Source of the DNA: Capronia americana
Taxonomy: Eukaryota > Ascomycota > Eurotiomycetes > Chaetothyriales > Herpotrichiellaceae
Assembly (NCBI GenBank): GCA_016110215.1
Contig: JADWQD010000001.1
Location: 310,001-374,000 of the forward strand
Direction: 5' to 3'
Length of the DNA stretch: 64,000 nucleotides
The position numbers were made by a program, and so were the translations under genes. A model generated the notes under the pieces. The model was not told the origin of the DNA. It did no database searches and saw nothing but the letters and a program-made list of their open reading frames with translations. Positions 1 to 10,630 of this stretch are shown here, piece by piece (the stretch's first letter is position 1; each line of letters starts with the position of its first letter).

Positions 1-373
1 GCTCTGAGATAGGTTCCCTTGAACCGCAATCTCGTCGACTCAAAGCATAACCATCTTGGTGTCCTGCTGCCTCTCGAATGCCGCTCCACCCAGATCCACC
101 GTCTCGACCGTATCGTCGAGAATTCCAACAAGTGGGTCCCCACGACTCCAATCAGCGAAGACCGAGTACGCGGAAGGCCAATTTGGAACACGCGGACTTG
201 ACACCCTTCCAGGGGTCTTTTATGTTTGAGCGCTCTGACAGCGTCTGGCAGACCCCGCGACTCCCAGGCTCATCAATATCGGCCGGGCACGCCAATTCAA
301 TCTGGATTCACCACCATGTCCATGCTAAGAGTAAGGATGGCGACAACGTTCAGCGTTCGCCGGGAGATACATG
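1..373. other. intergenic, no supported gene
   Basis: The only open frames here are short and overlap each other in different frames, begin at non-ATG codons or run without splice signals, and resemble nothing known. The stretch most likely holds the upstream region of the RTA1-like gene. Confidence 0.5.
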
Positions 374-381
374 ATATATAA
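374..381 (+). promoter_or_regulatory. TATA-like box before the RTA1-like gene
   Basis: An eight-base TATATAAA lies 132 bases before the ATG at 513. It fits a core promoter for the RTA1-like gene. The position is seen; the function is inferred. Confidence 0.45.
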
Positions 382-512
382 AGGAGGACGGCGTCCCACG
401 CGGCATGTCGTCTTCTCCATTTTCCTAACTATTGCCTCTCCTTCGCGTTCGGCTCGGCTGTCAAGTTCCAACCCAGCTCCAGAGCGTTGCACCACGAGTC
501 TGCGCTTTCAAC

Positions 513-1538
513 ATGGCTGACAACAGTGCCACCGTTTGCAATCCCGAGTGGCGGACTGCAACCTGGTCGTTCTATCGATATGCGCCTTCGGCCGCTGGGG
601 CAATCATATTCTGTCTCCTCTTCTTAGTGTCAACAGGGCTCCATGGGTATCAGATGTGGAAAACGAAATGCTACTTTCTGACATGTCTGGTGGTTGGCTG
701 TCTGTGTGAGTGCGCCCGAGGGCCTGAACGGTCTTGCCGAAAGCACAATGCTAATGGGATGGGACGAGACCAGTTGAATTCATCGGGTATGCTGGACGAA
801 CAGGCTCAGCACGACAGGATCCGGGCTGCTGGAGGTTGATGGCGTTCGTGATCCAAGGAACGTACATTTTGGTTGCTCCGGCGTTGTTTGCAGCCTCCAT
901 TTACATCATCCTTGGCCGCATTGTCCTCCTCACAGACGGGGAGTCGCATGTAATCATCAAACGACACTGGCTCACAAAGTTGTTTGTTGGCGGAGACGCA
1001 TTTTGTTTTGCCCTGCAGTCAGCCGGTAAGGAACACGCTCTTCTCTGCCTCCTGCTCCGTCTTCAGACACTGACGGTGGTCAGGTGGGGGTCTCATTGCC
1101 GGAGGTCGTCACAGTCGGACCATGGCTGACATCGGCAACGGCGTGATCATCGGCGGTCTCGCCTTGCAATTGGTCTGGTTCCTCCTTTTCGTCGTTGTCG
1201 CGGCCGGATTCCACGCGCGAATGAACAAAGTGCCCACTACTGCGTCTCAGCGGCCAGAGGTTCGATGGCGACGCTACCTCTTCTCTCTCTACTTTGTCAG
1301 CGCACTCATCATTGTGCGTTCGATTTTTCGCCTGATCGAGTATATTCAGGGACATTCAGGATACCTCCTCTCTCATGAGGTGTTTCTCTTTGTGTTCGAC
1401 GCTATTCCGATGTATGTCGTTGTCATTTGGTTACACTGGCAACATCCGGGAGAAATCGGCCTTCTTCTCCGTGATCAGCAACCTCCACAAAACGGCTTCA
1501 GGCTGATCACCATCGAAAGGCGGCCTTTCAAGGCCTAG
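513..1538 (+). CDS. RTA1-like seven-transmembrane protein (lipid-translocating exporter family)
   Basis: The gene has three exons, 513-705, 774-1025 and 1084-1538, encoding about 299 residues. Both introns (68 and 58 nt) have GT...AG ends and preserve frame. The first starts GTGAGT and rejoins the frame just before a conserved EFIGYxxR segment. The second rejoins at a GGG-rich stretch that opens the next helix. Six to seven hydrophobic segments run through the protein, as in the fungal RTA1 family (yeast Rta1, Rsb1, Pug1). Members are plasma-membrane proteins linked to sphingoid-base release, 7-aminocholesterol resistance or porphyrin uptake, and the substrate here cannot be read. The ATG at 513 is preferred because it precedes a typical short extracellular N-terminus. 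The gene stands 561 nt before a Upc2-type regulator on the same strand. Confidence 0.9.
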
Positions 1539-2099
1539 AAGTCGGACCGACTTGAACATGCCAAGTGAGCAAGGTTGTCACGGCGAGGGTGACCGTCCAC
1601 GATCAACGGCGTCTGGGTGTTTACAAATAAACCCTCGACACGATATATAGTCCATGGCATCAGCATTATATGTAGACTTGTGTTGTATCGAGCGACACAG
1701 AAGAGAGTGGCGAGAATTGCAGTGGCTTCATCCTGTTGAAACTCTTCCGCCTGCAAGTTCATAACCCTTTCGCCGATGGAGGCTTTGTGTGGAAGCTGTC
1801 CGTACATTCTGGTTATACCATTCCGGCGCGAGGGCCGCAACCCTCTGGCGCGTAGGCGTCGATGTTGGATCAAATTGCTGTACGATAATGCGCGCCTGGA
1901 CTAAATCTGCCTCGACAGACCGAGTAATGAAGGTTCCCATCGGCGACGCTAACCAAGACAGGGTGTGATACGGGCCCAGATGCCTGTCCCCTGCCCCAAA
2001 TTCCAATTTCTGCCATTTTGACTCGGCTTCCATCTTCGTCCAACTCACACTACTTCCTTCTCCTCCGGCGAATCCAATGTAGTGCCTTGACATTCTCCA
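1539..2099. other. intergenic between RTA1-like and Upc2-like genes
   Basis: This 561-nt gap must hold the 3' end of the first gene and the promoter of the second. Two minus-strand open frames (1535-1873, 1728-2093) overlap here. They have no family features and I do not count them as genes. Confidence 0.5.
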
Positions 2100-3347
2100 A
2101 TGGTCAGAAGCTCAGCATCACCAGCCTCTCCGAAGGCGAGCAGCTCCTCAACACGCCGCTCTCATCGCAAGTCGCGCAACGGCTGCAAACAATGCAAGCG
2201 GCGCCACATCAAGTGTGACGAGCATCGTCCGACCTGCGTCAACTGCTCTTGGAGCCCCCTTCCATGTTCCTATCTTGACCAGGTCGTGTCTGCCCAGACT
2301 TCCGCCATCCTTGCGCGCGCTTCGTCTTCAGCGGCCTCGACGGCGTCGTCGCCTCAAAGACTCGAGAGCGAGATTCGGCAGACTGACGATACGGGCCCTC
2401 AACCCGACGAGACGGTAACTCAAACCTTCGACCTCAGTCATCTCGTGCTCCTGCACCACCTAGAGACAGATATGTTCCGGGCGCCTCTTCAATATCTGCT
2501 AATGGCAGAAAGAGATGCCCCGACAATGTGTGAGATGGTGTTCAACTCCGCCGTCGCCTCACCCTTCCTGATGGATGAACTACTCGCCTTCTCTGCTCTC
2601 CATCTGTCCACGCTGACATCTGACTCGGCCGAACGGCAAAAGTACCAACATCAGGCGGTGCAGCTCCAGACGCGCGCCCTCGCGCTCTTCAACGCGGTCC
2701 GCGCCGAAGTCCGTGACGATAATTGTGTGGCGATGTTTCTCTTCTCCTCCCTGCTGGGCATGCATCTCCTCTTCGATGCCATCAGCGGGCGGCGCTGCTT
2801 TGCCGAGACCCTAGACAAGTTTACACACTACGTCGGCTTTCATAGGGGCGTGCGCTCCATCACCAACAGCCGGTGGTACATCATCAGCCAGACCGGGATA
2901 GGACCAATCCTTGACGCGATGAACACTGTCGAGCAGGCTCCACCAGAGCCTACAGCTGCCACCGACCAGTGCGACAGATTAATTGATCTTTTTGCCCTGT
3001 CCGGTGATAGCCCTGGCCGAGTGTCGCTGGACCCTTGTTGCAAGGCCGTCGAGTCGCTCCGCTGGGTGCACATCCAGTACAGCGCTCTCCCCAATCCATA
3101 TCCCTTACATATCATACTTGCATGGCCTCTTGTTATCAGCGTCGAGTACGTTGACCTCTTAAAGCAGCGGCGGCCGGAAGCGCTGGTTGTTTTGGCCCAT
3201 TGGGCTGTGCTCCTGCACTACGAACGTGAGTTCTGGTTGTTTGGTGATGCCGGTCGGTTTCTCATCGAATCAATCGCCGAGTATCTTGGTTCTTATTGGA
3301 GCGAGAGCATGTCCTGGCCGAACCAGGTCTTGGAGGAAGTTACTTGA
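2100..3347 (+). CDS. Zn2Cys6 transcription factor, Upc2/sterol-uptake-control type
   Basis: A single-exon gene of 415 residues. A Ser/Thr-rich leader is followed by a Zn2Cys6 cluster with Cys at 29, 32, 39, 46, 49 and 56, a regular CX2CX6CX6CX2CX6C spacing. The cluster is preceded by the basic RKSRNGC run usual in regulators annotated as Upc2 or sterol uptake control proteins. The rest is a helical fungal activation/ligand domain containing an FHRGVR motif, a common landmark of this subfamily. It should act in the nucleus as a DNA-binding activator. Sterol control is known for yeast Upc2 but is not proven by this similarity, because filamentous fungi carry many paralogs with other targets. 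Its neighbour is an RTA1-like membrane protein, a family often responsive to lipid or azole stress. Confidence 0.88.
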   Translation: MVRSSASPASPKASSSSTRRSHRKSRNGCKQCKRRHIKCDEHRPTCVNCSWSPLPCSYLDQVVSAQTSAILARASSSAASTASSPQRLESEIRQTDDTGPQPDETVTQTFDLSHLVLLHHLETDMFRAPLQYLLMAERDAPTMCEMVFNSAVASPFLMDELLAFSALHLSTLTSDSAERQKYQHQAVQLQTRALALFNAVRAEVRDDNCVAMFLFSSLLGMHLLFDAISGRRCFAETLDKFTHYVGFHRGVRSITNSRWYIISQTGIGPILDAMNTVEQAPPEPTAATDQCDRLIDLFALSGDSPGRVSLDPCCKAVESLRWVHIQYSALPNPYPLHIILAWPLVISVEYVDLLKQRRPEALVVLAHWAVLLHYEREFWLFGDAGRFLIESIAEYLGSYWSESMSWPNQVLEEVT

Positions 3348-4837
3348 TGTTGATGTTGACGGGACGATGTCATCATGGACGGCAGGAATCACTCTGTCCA
3401 CCCTTTTTCGACTTGACAGATTATGATGAGATACCGAGCGAAATCATTTCGGCCTGGTGTTTCCGCTCCAGATCCTGAATGTGTCATCCCTCAGGACCAC
3501 CACCCTGACGTCGTCATGTCGCACACATCGATTCCCGGAGATGGTTTTCAGCACTCCTCAAGTCGGACCTGCACCATCAATCGCAAGCGACGGACGGCGG
3601 CTGACACAACTTCGCATTCCGTATCCTTCGAGATCGCCATGTCGTTCAAACATCGCGTTCCGTGCACCTTCTTCTGTTCCCGCCGAGTCACCCCCGATGT
3701 CGACGCCGGATTAGAAGTCACGCTCTTGAGTAGATGGAGAGGCTTGACTACGACTAATGGTATGGTCCGGCAAAGCAAAGTCCAACCTTCAGAATCCCGT
3801 CTGCGACATGATTCCGCCACGACCGATACTAAGGCGAAACTGGTGGGAAAAGCAGGGGAACCTCATCTGCCGATGGGGCAGGGAGCCTTGTGCAGCGGCA
3901 CCCTAAGCCAGATGCACAGTGGGTTACAAGCAGGTTCTGGACTTTCGATGGTTTCGGTAACGACTGAAAGTGCTGACAGATGATGAGAGCGCGCTCTACG
4001 GACGTGGAGAATCGGTTTTGTAGAAGAAAAAGGATTCATTCAGTTCTCGACAGCACTCGAACATGGCTCTGCAATGCCGACCGAACACCATCCCTCTACC
4101 GCAACACCCAGGCCGCCTGGGTGGCACCCCCGGTGTCGATCGCCTCCTGCTATACCAAGTCGACCCTCAGCCTCGCGAAATGCCAACATCTCCAGCCATG
4201 GCCACCATCGTGCGACAAGGCTTCCAACAAACGTCTGAACAACTCGAATTCAGTCACGCTAGGTTCTCTCTTCAGGAGCTGCCGGCTCCTCAACACGGAC
4301 TACTCGGAGCTGGCACCCTGGAAAGGGAATGAAAGATAGGACATTCAAGCAACTCGTACTTGCACTGAGAAAAGCGCTTCAAGGGAGAGTCTCTCCGAAG
4401 TTCTCTTCTGTGCCTGCTATGGCCATACTCGCGGTCGTAGCAGGGAGCAGCCAATTTGGGCGAGAGGCCCCATGATAGCAGGCTGGGGCAGACAGTTCAC
4501 AATTGGATTTGCCCATCCCAACCCGAGCTCTCCAGTCAGGAGATCTTCTGCATATCCCAAAGGCCTGAACCTCTGATTTGTGACATCCACGCCAACCCCA
4601 AGGTCAATCGTCTCCAATGGCTTCCGGAGACTCGGAAGACAAAACCATAGGAGACGTTTGGCTCCTTGAAAAGCGATCTTGAGCATCTCCGTGTGTCTCT
4701 CTTCAATCATCGTCATGACTAGCGCGGCAGAAGGTGCAGTCACTTGTAGTTTTACAGTCGTACCCAGTGTATTCCAGATACTTGATGACTTACTTGGTTG
4801 CTTGCCCCCACAAATATCGGAGTCTCAAGGACGGGAA

Positions 4838-4861
4838 AGCCAGCCAGCCAGCCAGCCAGCC
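4838..4861. repeat. AGCC/CAGC tetranucleotide microsatellite
   Basis: About six head-to-tail copies of a four-base AGCC unit. It is a simple repeat in non-coding sequence, and a second simple repeat lies 90 bases downstream. Confidence 0.85.
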
Positions 4862-4948
4862 GTGAAACCCGCCGTTGTGCATTCCACACCCCTATGGAGA
4901 CACTTGTCGAGATCATATAACACAGCTGGAGTTGTTCGACTGCCGACC

Positions 4949-4965
4949 AGAGGGAGGGAGGGAGG
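4949..4965. repeat. AGGG tetranucleotide repeat
   Basis: Four copies of a purine-only four-base unit, directly after the GACCAG run. It has no coding context. Confidence 0.7.
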
Positions 4966-5637
4966 TGTTATCGTGGCTTTCTGGTTTTGGCTTTCGATCG
5001 ATGGGTTCGCAAAATCGACAGCTCGAGCGAATGTCGGTATGTAAATGGTCGCATCGTGAATGCCACAGGGGATCTCCCAGAGCAGAGCAGATTGTAGGAC
5101 TAGAAGGACAATTGTCCCCATCAGCGATGTCTTGAATGAGAGAGGCACCCAGTTCCGAAGCTGGAAGAAGTTTGTCACCCTGGCTCTGGCAGTCCTGGGG
5201 ACTGGATGATCCGGTTGACTGGGGAGGCAAAGACACGGCAGGGGAGTAGATGACGGCATCGGTAGAGTAGGATAGAGTGAACCTTGGATTGCTGGAATGC
5301 TCGCAAGGAGGCGTCGGACAAGAGGCGGATGAGATTGGGCTTGGGCGCAGCCCAAGTCGTTCCGCGGTGCAGTGCCCATGTGGCTGGCAGGCTGCATTAG
5401 GCTCGGATATATATCAATATCCTCGCCATATTCCAGCGTCAGGCAACCCTAGTGAGACTCAAAGTGGGCTGGGCGCAAATACCTCCTCTTGAACCGCCAA
5501 GAAACTTAGATATAATTTCCGTAGATATTGCCGTGGGCTTCTGATTCTCGCCAATATCGAATACTGACACCGACTGTCCACGCTGAAGAAACTCCGAATC
5601 TAAATTTCCGAGGAGGGAATTACTCCGTATACTCTAG

Positions 5638-5644
5638 TATATAA
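5638..5644 (+). promoter_or_regulatory. TATA-like box before the MFS gene
   Basis: A TATATAA lies 43 bases before the first ATG (5681) and about 50 bases before the ATG used here for the transporter. Spacing fits a fungal core promoter. Confidence 0.4.
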
Positions 5645-5690
5645 CCGTGAGCACGGTCCTCTAACTCACCGAGACAAATCATGGCCAAGT

Positions 5691-7604
5691 ATGAAAACTG
5701 GTTGGTTTTCCACCTTCGGCATCTTGAATCTCGACATAGGAGGTGGTTTTCCTGTCGTTCCCGTCTTCCCCATCATGGCCGCCGCCGCCGCCCTTCCCGA
5801 GCCCGCTGTCTCCCGGCCTTCCTCCTCCTCCTCTGACGGCGTCCGTCCCCAGCGAGCCAGGGACTCGGGCTCCTCCCGACGCATCATTTCCTGGATCCGA
5901 TCTCCTCTTCTCCTCCGCACGCGCCTCGACGATGATGTCTACAACCAGAATTACGCCGGCAACGGCACAGTCGACGACCCCTACATCATCGATTACCTGC
6001 ACAACGACCGCCAGGACGCCATGAATTTCACCAAGGGGCGGAAATGGGCCGTCGCCATTCTCCAGTCCCTGTCCACGTTCGCGGTGACCTTTGCCAGTTC
6101 GGTGTATGCCAGCGGCATCGAAGGCGTCATGCGGCGCTTTGACGTGTCCGCAGAGGTGGCAACGCTTGGCTTGTCGCTCTTCGTGCTGGGGTTCGCCGTG
6201 GGTCCGCTGATCTGGGCTCCCCTGTCGGAGGTGTACGGGCGCAGGTCCATCTATGTGGTTTCGTACACGGCGTACACGGCGTTCAGCGTGGCGGCTGCGT
6301 GCGCGCCCAACATCACGGCCTTGCTGGTCCTTCGATTCTTCGCGAGCGCGTTTGGGTCGTCGTCGATGACGAATACCGGGGGGGTCATTGCCGATATGTT
6401 TAGCAAGGCCGAGCGCGGAGTAGCAACGGGCTTGTTTGTCACGGCTCCCTTTCTGGGGCCTGCACTTGGTAGGTAATCACCTGGTGCGATGTCATTCCTT
6501 CCCCTTGCACATTTGGCTGATTCTTATCAATTTCCTCTTCTTTCAGGGCCCATTGCCGGTGGTTTTCTCGGCGAGACCAAGGGCTGGCGCTGGATTCTCG
6601 GTTTGATCGCCATACTGGGCGGTGTGGTCTGGATTTCCACGATGCTGGTCACCCGCGAAACATACGCGCCGTTCATTCTGCGACGTCGAGCCAAGGCCCT
6701 CTCCCGCATGACAGGAAGCGTATATGTGTCCCGGATTGACGCGGGAGAGCGGCCCAGGACACTCTTGCAGGAACTCCGGGTCTCTTTCACGCGGCCCTGG
6801 GTCCTTCTGTTCCTCGAACCTATTGTCTTGCTGACGTCGCTGTACATCTCCATCGTCTACGGCACACTGTACATGTTCTTTGCCGGGTTTCCCATCGTCT
6901 TCCAAGGTGCTCGAGGCTGGAGCCAGGGCACCGCCGGACTTCCGTTCATCGGCGTTGCCATTGGCGTCTGTCTTGCCACGCTGGCGGCCGGCGTGGACAA
7001 CAAGCGCTACGTGCGCCTGTGCGCGGCGGCCGAGGCAGAGAGACGCGCAGTCGAGCCCGAAGCCAGACTGCGGACGGCCATGGCAGGCTCTATTGTCCTT
7101 CCGATTGGTCTGTTCCTGTTTGCGTGGACGACGTATCCGTCGGTGCCCTGGATCGTGCCCATTATCGGCGCCATGTTGTTCTCCTGTGGACTGGTCATGG
7201 TCTTCATCTCGCTGATGAGCTATCTGGTCGACTCTTGTACGTTTTGATCCTTGCTTTGTGATACTCTGCAACAGATGCACATGCTCACCTGTGTAACAGA
7301 TGTCGTCTATGCCGCTTCGGTGCTGGCTGCCAACTCAGTGCTTCGGTCCTTGTTCGGCACCGCATTTCCGCTGTTTACCACTCAAATGTACGACAGTCTC
7401 GGAAACCAATGGGCGAGCTCCATTCCTGCGTTCCTGGTGCTTGGGTGCCTGCCTTTCCCGTTCTTGTTCCACAAATACGGCCCGCAGATCCGCTCAAAGT
7501 GCAAATATGCTTCCGAAGCAGCAAAGGTGCTGGAGATGATGCGTCGTAGGCACGTTGTTGTCATTGGAGGTGAGCCAAAGGGACCAGCGAAGGAGGCTGC
7601 ATAG
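5691..7604 (+). CDS. MFS transporter, DHA1 (drug/polyamine:H+ antiporter) family
   Basis: There are three exons, 5691-6468, 6547-7236 and 7300-7604. Introns start GTAGGT and GTACGT, end CAG, and preserve frame, giving about 590 residues. A hydrophilic N-terminus of about 110 residues precedes twelve hydrophobic segments. The loop between helices 2 and 3 carries the MFS signature (LSEVYGRR), and the DHA1-type motif C region (GPALGGPIAGG) spans the first splice junction. The protein should be a plasma-membrane proton antiporter exporting drugs, polyamines or small metabolites. The start is uncertain: 5691 is in frame, 5775 (before an Ala-rich run) is an in-frame alternative, and the first ATG at 5681 is in another frame. 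The gene ends 176 nt from the convergent CTF1-like regulator. Confidence 0.88.
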
Positions 7605-7780
7605 ATGAGCCAAATGGGCCTGAGAAGTAGGGTTGAATAGGTTGTTGAGTGGACGCTGGTCCCGTCCCAACGGTATTATCGGCCTCCTGTAATACGTAAC
7701 GGGGCGCCGGCTAAGCTTTAGAACATCACCCCCAAATAATGCATGTGTCTCGATGCCTGCCCCCTCTTGGGAAACTCACG

Positions 7781-10331
7781 TCAATATCGACCAGTAGAAT
7801 CCAATTGCCCAATCTGCCACTCGTCCAAGAAATCGAAACCTAGAAAATCCACACCGAACGACGGATTATTCTCACTCTGCTCCAATTGAGACGATCCTAC
7901 GCTGACCTGTGTGCGTGACGAATCGTACCCATCCGCCATGCTGTTGTCTTGTGAGTGTGACTGCGTCTGAGCAGGTCCTCGACCGAGAACACTGGGCGGA
8001 ACTAAGTACAGATTTTCCTTTGCAAGGATCTCCTCAAAAACTGGCAGCGCTCTTCTCAAGGCGGGGATTTCTTTTCCCTGGGTGAGAACAAGCATGATCT
8101 GGCTGATGGAAATCCGAGCCATGGAACGGACGAGGTCTGTCTCGGCCGGATCGAGGGCTGATTCGATGTGCAGAGCGAGCAGGGCAGTCATTGTGGTTAC
8201 GCTGAGGAGGCCATTGTTAGTTCAAAATATAGCATGTCTGAAAACCTGGGAAAATGGGAAGAAATCGACGGCACCTACAACGATATGGGAAAGTCTTGAA
8301 GGGTATCACTCGCCAACACCCTCTTGGCAATCGTGTCCAACTCTAGAATAGCGGCCCGAAGCCGCTGTTTGGCCCACTCGCTCCAGTCCGCATGTCGGGA
8401 CTGCTGCTCACGGCGTCGTATCAGCCGGCACAAGATAGACTCAAACCTATAGCTCAGGGCTTGTATGTACAGATAGTACACGTCAGTTCCGGTATTCCCG
8501 CCTACGTGCATCTTGGCAGCAAGAGACTCGCGCCATGCATCGAGTGGGTGCATGGTTTGGCGAGGATCCTGCTGTGGCTGTTTTGTCACAATGGACAAAC
8601 ATTGTCCGACTAAATAGAGTTAGCCATGCTTGTGGGATCAGTTACAGATTGAAAATCAAAAGAAAAAGGAATAAGAACAAGAAATCGAATAAAACAAAGA
8701 CGCACATATTTGGGACAGCTCGCAGTAGACGACAGGCATGGCCTTTTGCTGGGGCGTGACCGGCGACAGCAAGCCAGATGATGCTCCAGAGACATCCTCC
8801 GCTTCCCAGTCATCTTCCGTCCTAGGCTTGATCGCGGAAGTGCTTTCGAGTAGTCGCGAGTGTCGGGGATTGACAAAGACGTGGAAGATGTCTAAAGACT
8901 ACGCAGCAACAGTAAGCATAAAGCAAGGTGACGAGAAGAGGGACGTACGTAGAGAGCCCACCAGATCCTTCTGTACAACTTTAAGACTTTGCGAGGTTTG
9001 TCTTCTCGAACACACCTGTCAGAGAGTCCGCAGCCTGTTAGTATCCACAATAAATGTCACAGGTGTCACAGGCCAGGAGGAGGAAACACACGTGTTGCGA
9101 AGGTCAAGCTTAGTGGCAAGACGGATTGCGTTGTGGAACCAGTAGCCAAAGTCCCGGTCGGTGGGGTGGTCGAGAATCACCATGCACAAGATGATGGATC
9201 CCTGCAGCATCAACATCAGGTCATCTTCGGCGGCAAAGTCGTGCAGCAGCTTGGCCTTGGAGAAAAACGACTCTTGAGCCGCCGAGCGGCTGGAAAAGCC
9301 GCAGGCGGATAGTAAATCTGCTGGCGCATGGAGAGTGGCTGGTGTCAATATTACGCGGAGGAGGAACAACGAGCATTCGCCGGATTGATAGCCGCGAATG
9401 AAATCAGCTCTGTTGATTACGGGAGCAAAAGGGTGGACGTGGTCAAAGTATGTCTTAACGAGGGTATCTCTGTTGTTCTTGTATGTCAGTAAAGTGGATA
9501 CGAGGACCGAAAAAAGATTGAAGAGGATGGAGGATTCAAGATTATCTCACAAGTGGTTCGGAGGGGGTAGATCAAAGACACCCTTCCTGACGAGATATTC
9601 ATTGTCAATGTCGTCCAGTTGGGGTAGCTTGGTCCATCGACAGTTCCGAGGAGTAAAATTGATTTCCGGCCTTGGACCGTAGGGGGTGCTGGAAGTGGTG
9701 TGGTGTCGACTGGATTCCGTAGTTTCTGTCACGGCCTCGTTTAGGATATTGAGGTAGAGCAGATCTGGCTCGGTCTGACGTGGACTTTGGCAGTCCAGGG
9801 GATCAAAAATGGAAGCCGAAGGTCGCTTTGATCGTATTAACCGCTTTGGTCGATTTGATTGATCGAGACTGTCTGGCCGGCTACCGTTGGATGTAGCCGG
9901 GATGCCTAGAGTCTGGCAACGGTTAGTGACAATACAGAAGCCTCGCCGAAGGAGTAGAAGAAAAGGCGGAGAAGAGAAGCAGCTGGGACATTGTCAATCG
10001 TCCAGAGCATATTCCTACCTGGCTGGGAATCGGTAAAACATGTATCCCTTTCCTATGAGTCCCCATCGATGTGAGCACGCACCCAATGAACAGTGAACCA
10101 TGAACCATCCCATCAGCAATCAACTCACCTCGTCCGACCCTTACGAACCGGCAATACACAGTCCTTGGCACAGTCCCTGGTTGTACAGCTGCTGCAGGGG
10201 AGGCCAGTCATGGCGGCATCGCACTTGACCTTGCGGGCACGACAGGGCACACATGCCTTGTTGGCCTTAGGGGCACGTTTTCCGGGTTCTCCCGCCCGGG
10301 GTGGCTCGCTACCGGAAGCAGAAGTATTCAT
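7781..10331 (-). CDS. Zn2Cys6 transcription factor, cutinase transcription factor 1 (CTF1)-like
   Basis: I read eight exons on the minus strand: 10331-10129, 10052-10019, 9912-9551, 9469-9092, 9015-8949, 8898-8706, 8609-8279 and 8201-7781. Together they give a continuous frame of about 662 residues. The Zn2Cys6 cluster (Cys 27, 30, 37, 46, 49, 58) sits in an ACVPCRARKVKCD context typical of CTF1 and Far1/Far2-type regulators. Downstream, the fungal transcription factor domain shows the usual landmarks, including TYFDHVHPFAPVI and YRRIWWALY. CTF1 relatives act in the nucleus on genes for cutin, fatty-acid or lipid use. The gene is flanked by an MFS transporter (convergent) and a DAO-type oxidoreductase (same strand, upstream), which may be targets. 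The 34-nt second exon and the exon at 8898 rest on splice logic and are the least certain. Confidence 0.85.
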
Positions 10332-10630
10332 TGAAAGGGGAGCGGCGTTTGCTGCAGATTTTAATTGGCATAAGAGGGTTAAGTGGTGGAGTGAGCGAGT
10401 TTTCCTTTATGTTTTGAGATTTCGGCGTTTGAGCGTCCGCTCAGTGCGGAATTTTGTATATTCCCGAGTCTAGGACCCCACCGATTCCCCCGTCTTGTCC
10501 GGAGAATTGCCCAGCAACTGTGGACGAAGTACCGAGGCCACCAGCCGTTAATTGCGTTTCGGAAATTTCAGAACGATTGGCGCATCCATAGTATGTATAA
10601 TAGTAGTGGATATGTATTCGTGCCGCGTAC

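Larger units (their letters stand above)
3348..5637. other. 2.3-kb stretch without a supported gene
   Basis: Many short open frames cover this stretch on both strands, for example 3423-3983 and 3980-4339 plus, and 4417-4743 and 4825-5397 minus. None shows a known domain, a convincing splice chain or coding continuity. The 4825-5397 minus frame has one hydrophobic run and a Gly-Trp tail produced by the AGCC microsatellite, which argues against a real protein. It may be a long promoter for the MFS gene, or decayed sequence. Confidence 0.45.

Noticed and set aside
1535..2093. Two overlapping minus-strand open frames upstream of the Upc2-like gene
   Set aside because: They overlap in different phases and have no features. 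They lie in a gap expected to hold a promoter.
4825..5397. 190-codon minus-strand open frame with a hydrophobic run
   Set aside because: Its tail is encoded by a microsatellite, and no conserved motif or splice chain supports it.
6543..7280. 245-codon minus-strand open frame
   Set aside because: It is antisense to exon 2 of the MFS transporter and has low-complexity charged composition.
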